Shown here piece by piece: positions 60,801 to 63,020 of a DNA stretch of 64,000 bases; within the stretch, counting starts at the first letter, position 1; each line of letters begins with the position of its first letter. A program made the position numbers and the translations under genes. The stretch comes from Eutreptiella sp. 'Long Island Sound 2002' (lineage: Eukaryota > Euglenozoa > Euglenophyceae > Eutreptiales > Eutreptiaceae), in the NCBI GenBank assembly GCA_964036045.1, contig OZ038382.1:5642289-5706288 (forward strand), in the 5' to 3' direction. The notes beneath the pieces are model-generated. The model saw only the letters and a list, made by a program, of their open reading frames with translations. It made no database searches and was not told the origin of the DNA.

Positions 60801-63020
60801 AAAAGATGAACAAACGGTGGATGGACGCCAACATCAACAAATATGACAAACTGGTTAGCCCTGAAATGCTTGCCACACTGTTGCGAGGAAGCTTGTGACA
60901 GAATTATTGTACCCCCCCCCCCCGGCGCAGATACGAACAAAAAAATCAGGAAAACAACGGTAACATGGGCTGGTTGTGCTCAGACAAGGCCGCGCTTGCT
61001 CAAGGGGCGGGGAGGATACATATCAAATTACAAACTGCATTGTGTTTTGGCCTGTGGTGGTGAACCGGGGAACTTGTGAAAATCAGCCGCCAAAATCCTG
61101 ACAAAAATCGAACAAATTATGTACAAAATTTTTCATGCAAATTTCTGCAACAGCAATTTTCCCTTGCAGACATCCCCCGCCTGCACACTGTGCGGAAACG
61201 ACCCCGATTGTGTGAACTCCAGGCAAGGACACGCTTGGGCTGGGCTAAGCATCAGCCCCCCCCCGCCAATTCCACGGATGCCTCTCCAAATAACTGAAAA
61301 AGGTCTGAAGAGGTAAATGGCCGACTTTGTGCATTCCTTCCAAAGGCATGACAAGAAACACTGCAGTCCGTACCCCTCAACAACCGCCCGCGTCCCCCCA
61401 CCCGTGGACACTGTGCGGTGCAGGGGTGGGTGATGGGGAAAGATATCGGTCCGGTGCACATGGGGGACACAGGGGGAAGGTCCCAGCATGCACACAGCAC
61501 AAGCCGCAGCTGAACATGACACAGCAGTACAGGCTACCTTTCCCACAGTGTCAGTACATTCCCATTGAGGACTGCTGCGCCGAGATGCACTTCCAGTGGC
61601 CCATGCTCAAGTGACTTTGTGTATGCTTCTGATTCGGGGAAGGGGATTTGTGCACAGCGCGCGCTCAGAGCAAGGTGCACCCCCTTCATTTGTGAATATC
61701 TCCATGCCTTGGATAAGTGCACGTACACCCTCCTGGGGAATGTGTGCCCAATAGGGGGGCCCAGAGTCCTAGGTGTCCCCCCTAGAGGCTACTTCTCCCT
61801 TTCAACTGAGCCCCCCCCCCCCCGCCCCGGGCAGGGCCAGCAGTAAAAGTGTTTGTGTGGGGTCGGTGTCATTCAAGGCTTCATTGGCGAACCGCGCTCT
61901 CAAGGGCTCACATGTGGAGGGGGGCGCGCGGGGGGGGGGGGGGTCAAGTGGGGGAGGTTAGGGTAAAACATGTGTCCGGATGTCTGGGTGAGAGCTGATG
62001 TTTGACGGTTTTCCCCGTTTGCCAACTGGGATGTCCGGTCAATGCCAGGTACATCCCAAAGCACTAAATACTTAGGAGATGTTGCCCCTCCAGCTCCAGG
62101 GCCTCGTGGTGGCGAGCTACTCGGAGGATGTCAAGTCCAATACATCACGCGGATCAGAATCACAATCAGAATCAGAGTTGGTGGAATTGGAACCCCCCAA
62201 ACAGTATCAGAGGTCGTGACGCAGTATGTCTCGTGCCTGAGCCCTCCCCCAGGCCCCCCTTCCTTCTTTCCCAGCACCCTTCCTTCAGGGGCGCTCAAAC
62301 GACCCCCCGCCCTGCCCGCAAACCTGTTTGCCAGCAGCCCGGCATTTGTGCAATGTTTGGGAGGTTCTCAATTGAGAAGGGCAAAGGGGCCGGCTTTAGA
62401 AGCACGGAACACTAGAAACGAAATTGTCGCGGGAAACAAGGGTCACAAACAGTGCAGCGAGCCATGCCCCCCCCCCCCCGTGCGAGAGCAACGCCCCGGT
62501 CAGAGCAACAGTGGGGGTTGTTTCCGTCCAATTTTGGGACTGTTAGTGTTGCTCTCGCAAAGGTGGGGGGGGGCGGCAGGTACATGAACACAGTGCGCCA
62601 ATTGCACCCAGGCCACCGGGGGCAATGCCACATCCAGACCCTTTTTTTGAAGGGAGCAAAACCGGTGACCGTCCGATAGAGCCTTGAGGTACCATGTGCA
62701 AAGTACTGGACCTGTCAACCGACGGCAGTTGGCAAATCAACAAGTATGGTTGATTGAACGACCGCCGTTCACGCTTACCCGATGACGATTGGCCGCCAGC
62801 CGCAGGCCGTTGGCCGACAACCACCGGCAGTTGGCCGAAAACCACCGGCCGTGGAGCAACGCTTGCACCAACGGCTCAAAAACAACAGTACGCAGTGCTG
62901 GCTGGCCACACCTGACACGCGGTTCATTGTAGTGTCCAATTTCTGCGTCCGATCCCGTAGAAGGGCCTGCAGATCCTTGTTCTCTTTCAGCAGCTTATCA
63001 TAGGGCGTTGAAGACTCCAT
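18762..63020 (-). CDS. 44-kb gene for a coiled-coil protein with C-terminal tandem BRCT domains (about 28 exons)
   Basis: The exons listed below join into one frame of roughly 1,100 residues. Order: ATG exon, acidic segment, many short exons rich in Leu/Glu/Gln/Lys heptads (coiled coil), a basic nuclear-localisation-like exon (KRHK), then two BRCT domains ending at a TGA at 18762. BRCT1 keeps the phosphopeptide-binding residues known from BRCA1: Ser-Gly in LSGF and the R-T-x-K of the second helix. BRCT2 ends in [12 protein letters not shown]. Such proteins read phosphoserine marks in DNA-damage signalling; the kinetoplastid kinetochore protein KKT4 shares the coiled-coil plus tandem-BRCT plan. 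Splice phases match at most joins. Unresolved: 41.35 to 39.2 kb, the start of the 38.3-kb exon, and 26.4 to 23.4 kb, where one exon is missing. No kinesin motor or other enzyme domain is seen. The gene assembly is inference; the exons are read directly. Confidence 0.7.
20085..20274 (-). CDS. Exon with most of BRCT domain 2
   Basis: Acceptor TTTTGTATTTCAG|GCT, donor GAGTCAG|GTGTGA. Phase 0 in, 1 out, 63 codons. Encodes [73 protein letters not shown] is strand 1 and the KYLVEEYG helix leads to the second strand (GALVDEL). Confidence 0.9.
20449..20866. repeat. (GCCACA)n hexanucleotide repeat, about 420 bp
   Basis: Near-pure GCCACA/GCCACT/GCCACG repeats within the BRCT intron. All six frames stay open (poly Ala-Val, Ala-Thr, His-Ser, Gly-Cys and so on), which explains several long ORFs here. 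Confidence 0.95.
21011..21139 (-). CDS. Exon with second half of BRCT domain 1
   Basis: Acceptor TCTCCTTCACATCAG|ATG, donor CATACG|GTATCC, phase 0 both sides, 43 codons. Encodes [20 protein letters not shown] then [22 protein letters not shown] and the W of HWILES are the BRCT signature; R-T-I-K aligns with R1699-T1700-x-K1702 of BRCA1, the phosphopeptide contacts. Confidence 0.9.
21174..21201. repeat. (ATT)n microsatellite
   Basis: Nine ATT units about 35 bp upstream of the BRCT exon (21011-21139) on the minus strand. Confidence 0.9.
22446..22676 (-). CDS. Exon with first half of BRCT domain 1
   Basis: Acceptor CGTCTCCTCCAG|GCC, donor TCGCAG|GTATCC, phase 0 both sides, 77 codons. A Pro/Ser/Ala linker leads into [17 protein letters not shown], then [20 protein letters not shown]: strand 1, helix 1 and the Gly-Gly turn of a BRCT fold. 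The Ser-Gly of LSGF corresponds to the phosphate-binding Ser-Gly of BRCA1 BRCT1. Confidence 0.85.
22880..23010. repeat. Dispersed 130-bp repeat (AAGGCTGAGNGAGTACGCCGG family), copy 1
   Basis: Shares AGTACGCCGGTTGGT-CTTCC, TCCTCCACG-GCGGGTGG and a GGTTGGGG-like end with 34930-35060 and 38445-38590. No ORF. All copies lie in introns of the large gene in the same orientation. Confidence 0.7.
23239..23375 (-). CDS. Charged exon with nuclear-localisation-like tail
   Basis: Acceptor GCGCTGCTTCCAG|GT, donor CAGCCG|GTCTGC. Phase 1 in, 0 out. Encodes [20 protein letters not shown] (charged helix) then [25 protein letters not shown]. The two MSP sites could be proline-directed phosphorylation sites, and KREA...KRHK is a bipartite-like basic signal. 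The exon that should precede it in phase 1 was not found. Confidence 0.7.
23648..23674. repeat. Interstitial telomere-like repeats
   Basis: GGGCTAGGGTTAGGGCTAGG and a second patch at 24806-24832 (GATTAGGGTTAGGGTTAGG). Degenerate TTAGGG units; both patches border the dispersed element at 23788-24660. Confidence 0.6.
23788..24660 (+). repeat. Dispersed element with residual coding look, copy 1
   Basis: The block at 23815-23940 is clearly related to the reverse complement of 59045-59165. In the best frame both translate to VKFW or PKFW, x2, IPM, x2-3, K-x-NHTKFE, x2, T-x2, W-x-P-x-TG, so the similarity is kept at protein level. The rest is A-rich and quasi-repetitive (AAAAATGGGTC units near 24520). 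Probably a decayed transposon; no transposase motif recognised. Confidence 0.5.
25501..26328 (+). CDS. RNase H1-like ORF, C-terminal catalytic half, antisense in an intron
   Basis: The frame reads [27 protein letters not shown], then [39 protein letters not shown]. This matches RNase HI from the third acidic residue (DSEYV) through the Trp-rich basic loop to the conserved His (LHPG) and last Asp (GAD). RELLQALL upstream may supply the Glu, with a gap four residues shorter than usual; the first catalytic Asp is not visible. A Ser/Gly/Glu-rich tail follows to the stop at 26328. No in-frame ATG precedes the domain, so it is either an exon of a cellular RNase H1 or a retroelement remnant. It is antisense to the large coiled-coil gene. 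Confidence 0.55.
   Translation, partial: NGLSLTSVLNTVHAVFAQRQLLRCLPRELLQALLWRGNAQLVAVVDSEYVHKGTVEWSTKWRRHSWRIVLSEVGHRDRWEQILWPRQQAGDQVQIKWVPLHPGVRGNGGADEMAWLGRLKHPNNLLLLSKRRRVTEAAGAVAEHEDRLATSDVGWRGEGSDSVSSEPRLREGEGSDSGSLPQPQSTQTVPPCAAAQLRTVMTLSGPSTSGTPTAGDCPASRRFTANRRQSTTNRPPKPQVETFLHSKKHAVAPSRPPWRGVRDLPIGSRPRRCAG
26367..26405 (-). CDS. Possible 39-nt micro-exon
   Basis: Acceptor GGACAACCGCCAG|CAC, donor CTGCAG|GTGCGG, phase 0 both sides. Encodes [13 protein letters not shown]. The opposite strand also shows helix-like reading here, so support is modest. Confidence 0.3.
26723..26783. repeat. CTCAAAATGATC palindrome, copy
   Basis: ATATGCCTCAAAATGATC, a CACCGCGTCGTA centre, then TGATCATTTTCGAGGG and ACATATGTTGGGGTACC. 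Same hairpin as at 8579, 35929, 40283, 46738 and 57118. Confidence 0.7.
27774..27830 (-). CDS. Possible 57-nt exon
   Basis: Acceptor GGATGCCAAG|GCC (not a CAG), donor GCGATG|GTGAGG, phase 0 both sides. Encodes [20 protein letters not shown] nearby CAACAG acceptor would need a different phase. Confidence 0.45.
28105..28173 (-). CDS. 69-nt coiled-coil exon
   Basis: Acceptor CCCGTCAATAG|GCT, donor TATGCAG|GTCCGT, phase 0 both sides. Encodes 23 residues, [23 protein letters not shown]. Too short for an ORF scan; recognised from the heptad pattern and both splice sites. Confidence 0.7.
28619..28723 (-). CDS. Coiled-coil exon, 35 codons
   Basis: Acceptor ATGTCCGGCATCAG|GTC, donor ACGGAG|GTATAC, phase 0 both sides. 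Encodes [20 protein letters not shown] then [15 protein letters not shown]. The ending resembles that of the 30571-30696 exon (NQTE|V), hinting at module duplication. Confidence 0.8.
29299..29408 (-). CDS. Exon beginning [12 protein letters not shown] (duplicated start), copy B
   Basis: Acceptor GCACGTCAG|AT, donor GCAATT|GTGAGC. Phase 1 in, 0 out. Encodes [20 protein letters not shown] then [16 protein letters not shown]. Its start and the preceding intron are identical to the 38.8-kb copy; the sequence after TVL is unrelated. Confidence 0.55.
29371..29570. repeat. 200-bp identical duplication spanning an intron-exon junction, copy 1
   Basis: Matches 38789-38986 essentially base for base (for example AAGACCGTGAAGATTTGAAA, CGCTCAAGAACGATGGTCTG). 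Covers the intron, its acceptor and about the first dozen codons of the following exon of the large gene. Confidence 0.9.
29584..29650 (-). CDS. Helical exon, 22 codons
   Basis: Acceptor CAACAGGCAG|TGG, donor CGTTG|GTAGGG. Phase 0 in, 1 out. Encodes [22 protein letters not shown], which joins through Asp to VVESTFQ of the next exon. Confidence 0.5.
30038..30163 (-). CDS. Helical exon, 32-42 codons
   Basis: Donor CTGGAG|GTGCGC, phase 0. Acceptor either CCAAAAAG at 30164 (42 codons, starting [10 protein letters not shown]) or GCATGCAG at 30134 (32 codons, starting KANLMVLED). Both keep phase 0. Encodes [20 protein letters not shown] then SNLE. Confidence 0.65.
30571..30696 (-). CDS. Coiled-coil exon, 42 codons
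   Basis: Acceptor CCGTTTTATCAG|GTC, donor ACGGAG|GTGTGT, phase 0 both sides. Encodes [20 protein letters not shown] then [22 protein letters not shown]. Only 83 bp separates it from the previous exon, unusually short for this gene. Confidence 0.8.
30780..30880 (-). CDS. Coiled-coil exon
   Basis: Acceptor CGTCGCCGCAG|CT, donor GCCGAG|GTATGT. Phase 1 in (G|CT = Ala), 0 out. Encodes [20 protein letters not shown] then [13 protein letters not shown], a textbook heptad coil. Confidence 0.8.
31867..31953. repeat. 29-bp tandem repeat, three units
   Basis: Three copies of GTGCAGGCAGGGTGTGCAAG followed by TCGGGTGCG, then a decayed fourth. Flanked on the left by two C-runs. Confidence 0.9.
32080..32560. 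repeat. SINE-like array with Pol III box-like motifs
   Basis: Four copies of CCTTGGGAGTC...CTNGCCATGCGGCG...CTCCC lie at about 32172, 32242, 32300 and 32440. Between them GCCGGTTTAGTTCAGTGGTC (32344) has a tRNA-like A-box, and GGTGGATCGATCCCAGC (32126) or GTCGACGGATTGGACCCAGC (32390) resemble a B-box. No complete tRNA cloverleaf was found. A tRNA-derived SINE family is the best reading. Confidence 0.55.
33205..33898. mobile_element. CAGGGAAGTATTAGAA MITE family, copy 1 (composite)
   Basis: Ends are CAGGGAAGTATTAGAA and TTCTAATACTTCCCTG, perfect 16-bp inverted repeats. Flanks GGGTGCAGGC and GGTTGCAGGG agree at 8 of 10 positions, suggesting a 10-bp target duplication. Inside, next to the left end, is the family core TGTACCAAAAATGGCCCGAC, then TTTCGTTGTTTCCCACGATG. 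Longer than other copies, probably by internal insertions (GGCGGTTGG array at 33455-33550). Confidence 0.75.
34591..34699 (-). CDS. Coiled-coil exon, 36 codons
   Basis: Acceptor CACTGCCCGTGAG|ACG (a CAG acceptor nine codons further in is possible), donor GCGACAG|GTCTGG. Phase 0 in, 1 out. Encodes [20 protein letters not shown] then [16 protein letters not shown]. Confidence 0.7.
34930..35060. repeat. Dispersed 130-bp repeat, copy 2
   Basis: Contains AAGGCTGAGTGAGTACGCCG and GGTTGGTACTTCCGGGTG, then ATCCTCCACGTGCGGGTGGA and a CACCCGTTGGGTTCGGGGGT end. Directly followed by a duplicated block shared with 33267-33460. Confidence 0.75.
35057..35255. repeat. Duplicate of 33267-33460
   Basis: CCAAAAATGGCCCGACCAGA through ACGCCAACATAAACGAATTC to GGGACCTTCTCTATTTCAAA is near-identical in both places. 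It contains part of the MITE core but no MITE ends, so it was copied with neighbouring DNA rather than transposed. Confidence 0.85.
35929..36800. repeat. Palindrome-headed dispersed element, copy 2, split by an insertion
   Basis: Same block order as 8579-8860: palindrome (35929-35994), GGCTCCCATCAGCC, GTCAGGTCAGGGGTCAAAA, then, after 36666, TTTTTGAATTCTCC...GAGTATAGACACGTAGGGTA and TTCGGCGCC. The interruption is the TIR insertion at 36102-36666 with its margin. Confidence 0.75.
36102..36666. mobile_element. TIR insertion nested in the dispersed element
   Basis: Ends CACCTCGGAAAGAGG and CCTCTCTTCGAGGTG are inverted with 13 of 15 matches, and sit exactly where the 8.6-kb copy of the host repeat is continuous. 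It holds a CAGT/CAGG-rich stretch (36115-36200) and a three-hairpin structure at 36267-36364. Confidence 0.65.
36922..37035 (-). CDS. Coiled-coil exon, 38 codons
   Basis: Acceptor CACCGTGTCTTCAG|CTT, donor GAG|GTCTTT, phase 0 both sides. Encodes [20 protein letters not shown] then [18 protein letters not shown]. Confidence 0.75.
37333..37422 (-). CDS. Coiled-coil exon, 30 codons
   Basis: Acceptor CACGCGATTTCAG|ACT, donor ACTCAG|GTGTCC, phase 0 both sides. Encodes [20 protein letters not shown] then [10 protein letters not shown]. Confidence 0.75.
37811..37857. repeat. (GATGGT)n microsatellite
   Basis: GATGATGATGGTGATGGTGG and continuing GGTGGTGG; intronic. Confidence 0.9.
38008..38058 (-). 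CDS. 51-nt coiled-coil micro-exon
   Basis: Acceptor TTCGTGTCCTCAG|GTT, donor CTGCAG|GTGTGG, phase 0 both sides. Encodes exactly 17 residues, [17 protein letters not shown]. Confidence 0.7.
38179..38304 (-). CDS. Coiled-coil exon, 5' boundary uncertain
   Basis: Donor CTGTGGAG|GTGCGG, phase 0 out. The frame reads [20 protein letters not shown] then [22 protein letters not shown]. The acceptor chosen (GGACAAG|GAG) is phase 0, but CATAG at about 38334 or ACAG at about 38278 are alternatives; MPPK upstream could even be read as an initiator. Confidence 0.6.
38445..38590. repeat. Dispersed 130-bp repeat, copy 3
   Basis: Starts AAGGCTGAAGGAGTATGCCG, GTTGGTACTTCCGGGTGTAC and ends CACCCGTTGGGTGGGGGGTG. 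A short insertion (TGTGCTGCCTTTTAAGG) distinguishes it from copy 2. Confidence 0.75.
38679..38824 (-). CDS. Exon beginning [12 protein letters not shown] (duplicated start), copy A
   Basis: Acceptor GCACGTCAG|AT, donor GCACTT|GTGAGT. Phase 1 in, 0 out. Encodes [48 protein letters not shown], an alpha-helical segment with small residues rather than a coiled coil. The acceptor and first codons lie in a 200-bp block identical to 29371-29570. Confidence 0.55.
38789..38986. repeat. 200-bp identical duplication spanning an intron-exon junction, copy 2
   Basis: Partner of 29371-29570, same orientation. The identity stops inside the exon after the codons for FTVL and upstream at CCTGCGGGAGGG. Confidence 0.9.
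39080..39210 (-). CDS. Possible exon before the VVESTFQ exon
   Basis: The frame [20 protein letters not shown] to ARLLSL ends at the donor C|GTGTGG in phase 1, which fits the next exon and makes a hydrophobic join (LLSL-H-VVESTF). The acceptor is weak (GAGGCCAG or, six bases on, AGTCAG), so boundaries and even use are uncertain. Confidence 0.3.
39471..39757. repeat. Perfect 7 x 41-bp satellite
   Basis: Seven identical units of ACTTATACAGCCTTGACGGG followed by GCGTCCGCCGGGTTGTAATGC. No spacers, so not a CRISPR-like array. It abuts the 3' end of the RT/RNase H remnant, whose C-terminal frame runs into it ([12 protein letters not shown]). Confidence 0.97.
39776..40915 (-). mobile_element. Retroelement remnant: reverse transcriptase and RNase H
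   Basis: Reading leftward, 40910-40543 encodes an RT palm/thumb: [20 protein letters not shown] (a Y/F-x-D-D-type box with His first), [15 protein letters not shown], and [13 protein letters not shown], the thumb. After a break, about 40100-39776 encodes RNase [16 protein letters not shown] (first Asp), [16 protein letters not shown] (Glu), [15 protein letters not shown] (third acidic), ending [13 protein letters not shown] palindromic repeat and G-runs separate the two parts, so it is not intact. Layout and the ADN motif suggest an LTR or DIRS-like element. Integrase and capsid parts were not found. Confidence 0.75.
40283..40345. repeat. CTCAAAATGATC palindrome, copy inside the retroelement
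   Basis: ATGGCTCAAAATGATACCCA, centre CGTCGCG, CTGATCATTTTGACTACTCA. It sits between the RT and RNase H segments. Confidence 0.65.
41121..41317. mobile_element. CAGGGAAGTATTAGAA MITE family, copy 2
   Basis: Left end CAGGGAAGTAATAGAA, right end TTCTAATACCTCCCTG; core GTAGCAAAAATGGCCCAGAA and TTTTTTCCCACGATGGTCAC. Flanks GCCCCAGTGCC and GCCCAGCGCCC are similar. 197 bp, no ORF. Confidence 0.8.
41350..41522 (-). CDS. Coiled-coil exon, 57 codons
   Basis: Acceptor TTTCGTTGCTCTCAG|GCC, donor TTGCG|GTATGT. Phase 0 in, 2 out. Encodes a long Leu/Gln-rich coil: [48 protein letters not shown]. One of the clearest exons. A MITE (41121-41317) starts 33 bp into the following intron. Confidence 0.8.
41716..41891. 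mobile_element. CAGGGAAGTATTAGAA MITE family, copy 3
   Basis: Left end decayed (GGGAGGTGGTAGAA), right end TTCTAATACTTCCCTG intact. Core TGTACCAAAAATGGGCCGAT, TTTTTCCCCACGGTCACTTT. 176 bp. Confidence 0.75.
42446..42651. mobile_element. MITE copy 4 with perfect 10-bp target duplication
   Basis: The family core (TGTACCAAAAATGGCCTGAC, TTTTTTCCCACTATGGTCAC) is bounded by AGGGCTTCTTT and AAAGAAGCCCT. The decamer GGGTTGCCCC lies directly outside both ends (42436-42445 and 42652-42661), a perfect target-site duplication. Confidence 0.8.
43565..43667 (-). CDS. Coiled-coil exon
   Basis: Acceptor CGCGCCCCGCAG|G, donor ATGCAG|GTGGAT. Phase 2 in, 0 out. Encodes [20 protein letters not shown] then [16 protein letters not shown]-ending codons dominate this frame, unlike the two alternatives. 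Confidence 0.7.
43866..44085. mobile_element. MITE of the GGAGTCCTTTTAA family, copy 2
   Basis: Same internal blocks as 16980-17192 (GTCCAGCCC, GTGCTGAGTTTTTAGAGGCG, CCAAAGAAAACGTTT, TTTTGGCCCAATCTTTT). Ends AAGGCTTTTTAA and TTAAAAGGAGCCCTG. Confidence 0.7.
44489..44682. repeat. (GGAATTTTTTT)n low-complexity array
   Basis: About 16 imperfect 11-12-bp units of TTTTTTTGGAAT. Explains the long poly Phe/Gly or Lys/Ile/Pro frames across it (including the 446-codon minus frame). Confidence 0.95.
44930..45098. mobile_element. CAGGGAAGTATTAGAA MITE family, copy 5
   Basis: Left end GGGAAATCAGAA, right end TTCTAACACTTCCCTG. Core GCGTACCAAAAATGGCTCGA, TTTCTTCGGACGATGGTCAC. 169 bp, 85 bp upstream of the 59-nt exon's end on the + coordinate scale. 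Confidence 0.7.
45183..45241 (-). CDS. Coiled-coil exon, 59 nt
   Basis: Acceptor GTGTTTGGACAG|CGC and donor GAGCT|GTATGT, a consensus donor that ends in phase 2 and so fits the next exon. Encodes [19 protein letters not shown]. The split codon CT|G restores a heptad leucine. Confidence 0.65.
46738..46800. repeat. CTCAAAATGATC palindrome, copy
   Basis: ATATACCGCAAAATGATCGC, centre CACGTGGCG, CTGATCAGTTTGAGGGGTA. Short inverted-repeat hairpin between G-runs. Confidence 0.65.
47158..47264 (-). CDS. Coiled-coil exon
   Basis: Acceptor CCCATCGCCACAG|AT, donor CTG|GTCCTC. Phase 1 in (G|AT = Asp), 0 out. Encodes [20 protein letters not shown] then [15 protein letters not shown], two short coiled-coil runs separated by a Pro-Pro turn. 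Confidence 0.7.
47828..47926. repeat. (ATTGCGAAAA/ATTGCGGAAA)n array
   Basis: About nine units of 10-11 bp. Intronic; frames across it give poly Asn/Phe/Ser or Lys/Ile/Ala. Confidence 0.95.
49202..49292 (-). CDS. Coiled-coil exon
   Basis: Acceptor CTTTCCGCTTTGCAG|GTC, donor CAAG|GTTCGC. Phase 0 in, 1 out. Encodes [20 protein letters not shown] followed by [10 protein letters not shown], an amphipathic helix. Confidence 0.6.
52354..52467 (-). CDS. Possible exon, 38 codons
   Basis: Strong acceptor CGTCTCTCTTCTGCAG|ATG and donor GCA|GTAACG, phase 0 in and out, which fits both neighbours. Encodes [20 protein letters not shown] then a Cys/Pro-rich tail. Composition is less convincing than the neighbouring exons, so it may be skipped or spurious. 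Confidence 0.35.
53391..54530. mobile_element. TIR element carrying a SAM-domain ORF
   Basis: The left end (G-run, ATTCTGTACGGGGATTTTTC, CGCAGGGGAAAATTCC) is the inverted complement of the right end (GGAATTTTCCCCGCGGAAAA, ATCCCC, CCGCGGAATCC-C-run), about 43 imperfect bp. Inside each end further GGGGAAAATTCCGCACCTCC units repeat. The 1.14-kb body contains a minus-strand SAM-domain frame and no recognisable transposase. Confidence 0.65.
53647..54207 (-). CDS. SAM-domain protein inside the TIR element
   Basis: The frame ends at TAG 53647. Order: an Ala/Ser/Pro-rich region, an acidic Ser run ([20 protein letters not shown]), a basic patch ([12 protein letters not shown], nuclear-localisation-like), then a clear sterile-alpha-motif domain: [63 protein letters not shown] domains mediate protein-protein oligomerisation or RNA binding. 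The first codon shown is GTG; an acceptor-like CCATTTAG at about 54194 may start the exon. Not in phase with the surrounding coiled-coil gene and ends in a stop, so treated as the element's own gene. Domain call is firm; being expressed is inference. Confidence 0.6.
   Translation of the reverse strand: MIHLDNQNWSLALSTCDRSAGKRACILKYGVDGSAPASAHASASAPTPACASSDSDSESSPSDSSTSSSGGSTSSETTDDARQKSKSKRPKKRSKVASPAVKMTPDANVLLFLKNLGYQQYAGPLAEAGFTSMAELSLITAKALKAANVLEGHSLRILDHLKKRRALGVAPKAVPADFMAKRKARA
54552..54735. repeat. 31-bp satellite, six units
   Basis: Units of CTGGATGGTTGCTGTGAATT followed by CCTGGTGCTCT; the last two are diverged. Shares GGTTGCTGTTAATTCCTGG with the 11.45-kb array and abuts the SAM-domain element. 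Confidence 0.95.
55535..55614 (-). CDS. Exon 2, acidic segment
   Basis: Acceptor CCATGTCCTTCAG|AT and donor GAAAAG|GTGCGC, both good. Phase 1 in, phase 0 out. Encodes [20 protein letters not shown] then TEPTEK, strongly acidic, joining exon 1 through a codon split as G|AT (Asp). Confidence 0.6.
55788..55854. repeat. (CA)n/(CG)n microsatellite
   Basis: CACACACACGCACACGCACG followed by (CA)n. Another (CA)n lies at 57350-57376 and a (GT)n at 46074-46092. Confidence 0.95.
56349..56434. repeat. 22-bp tandem repeat, about four units
   Basis: Units of ACCTACCTCCCAGCTATCTA followed by CA. Intron 1 of the large gene. Confidence 0.95.
57118..57160. repeat. CTCAAAATGATC palindrome, partial copy
   Basis: ATATACCCCTCAAAATGATC, centre AGCGTGTTG, TGGCGATCTTTAACC; right arm decayed. 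Confidence 0.55.
58118..58335. repeat. GCACAC/TGCACA-rich degenerate array
   Basis: CACACCGCACACAACATCCA and similar short units (CACTGCACA, CATGTTGCACACTAC) for over 200 bp, with no fixed period. Confidence 0.8.
58606..59170 (-). repeat. Dispersed element with residual coding look, copy 2
   Basis: Minus-strand counterpart of 23788-24660. The frame 59162-58908 gives [20 protein letters not shown] and continues [14 protein letters not shown]. The neighbouring frame 58923-58606 has [20 protein letters not shown]. No intact gene. Confidence 0.45.
59890..60846 (+). CDS. Long open frame of unknown status in intron 1 of the large gene
   Basis: 318 codons without a stop from an ATG, beginning [20 protein letters not shown]. 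Composition is ordinary and not repeat-driven, but no domain, signal peptide or motif is recognised, and it lies antisense inside the proposed 7.3-kb first intron. A frame this long by chance is unusual at this base composition but not impossible in 64 kb. Kept as a candidate only. Confidence 0.2.
   Translation: MTKMEHSRAHLLKALRTLRFHVPGIDYVTVEDERVLKLCTIERRSGMQNRTELEADLHLHILLVFPLVGGELDHGAVAVRPEVMKGDYNTRHATNLWQESRLVRTQPCMMCHSGMPVPLTTGTHQERATSNTWLSRAQLRPVSSGLTDGSGKPVQHSSHRGASVVATTPLWQRLHLIVLEALPFYILRLPAPFLSHTVHSGPETLLCAPGRQRHCCFSSQNFAGHPLYRSDFPLCLSLVLLLFCGNVGVFPFTYVDHGLVNGALRCGGIHSSHDKTASITRRGCAQEILQQLTLAQQNLHKFLQKDEQTVDGRQHQQI
60900..62911. other. Intron 1 (5' part), nothing coding recognised
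   Basis: Contains C-runs (60908, 61256, 61808, 62466), a G-run (61931) and, at 62715-62860, a cluster of CCGGCAGTTGGC / CCGCCAGCCGC motifs of the kind also seen at 17.4, 26.2, 31.3, 31.5 and 33.5 kb. Confidence 0.4.
62912..63020 (-). CDS. Exon 1 (start) of the coiled-coil/BRCT gene
   Basis: ATG at 63020; 36 codons plus one base to the donor CAG|GTGTGG, phase 1. It encodes a charged helix beginning [20 protein letters not shown], whose leucines fall in heptad positions. The next supported exon (55614) starts in the matching phase, giving a 7.3-kb first intron. Confidence 0.6.
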
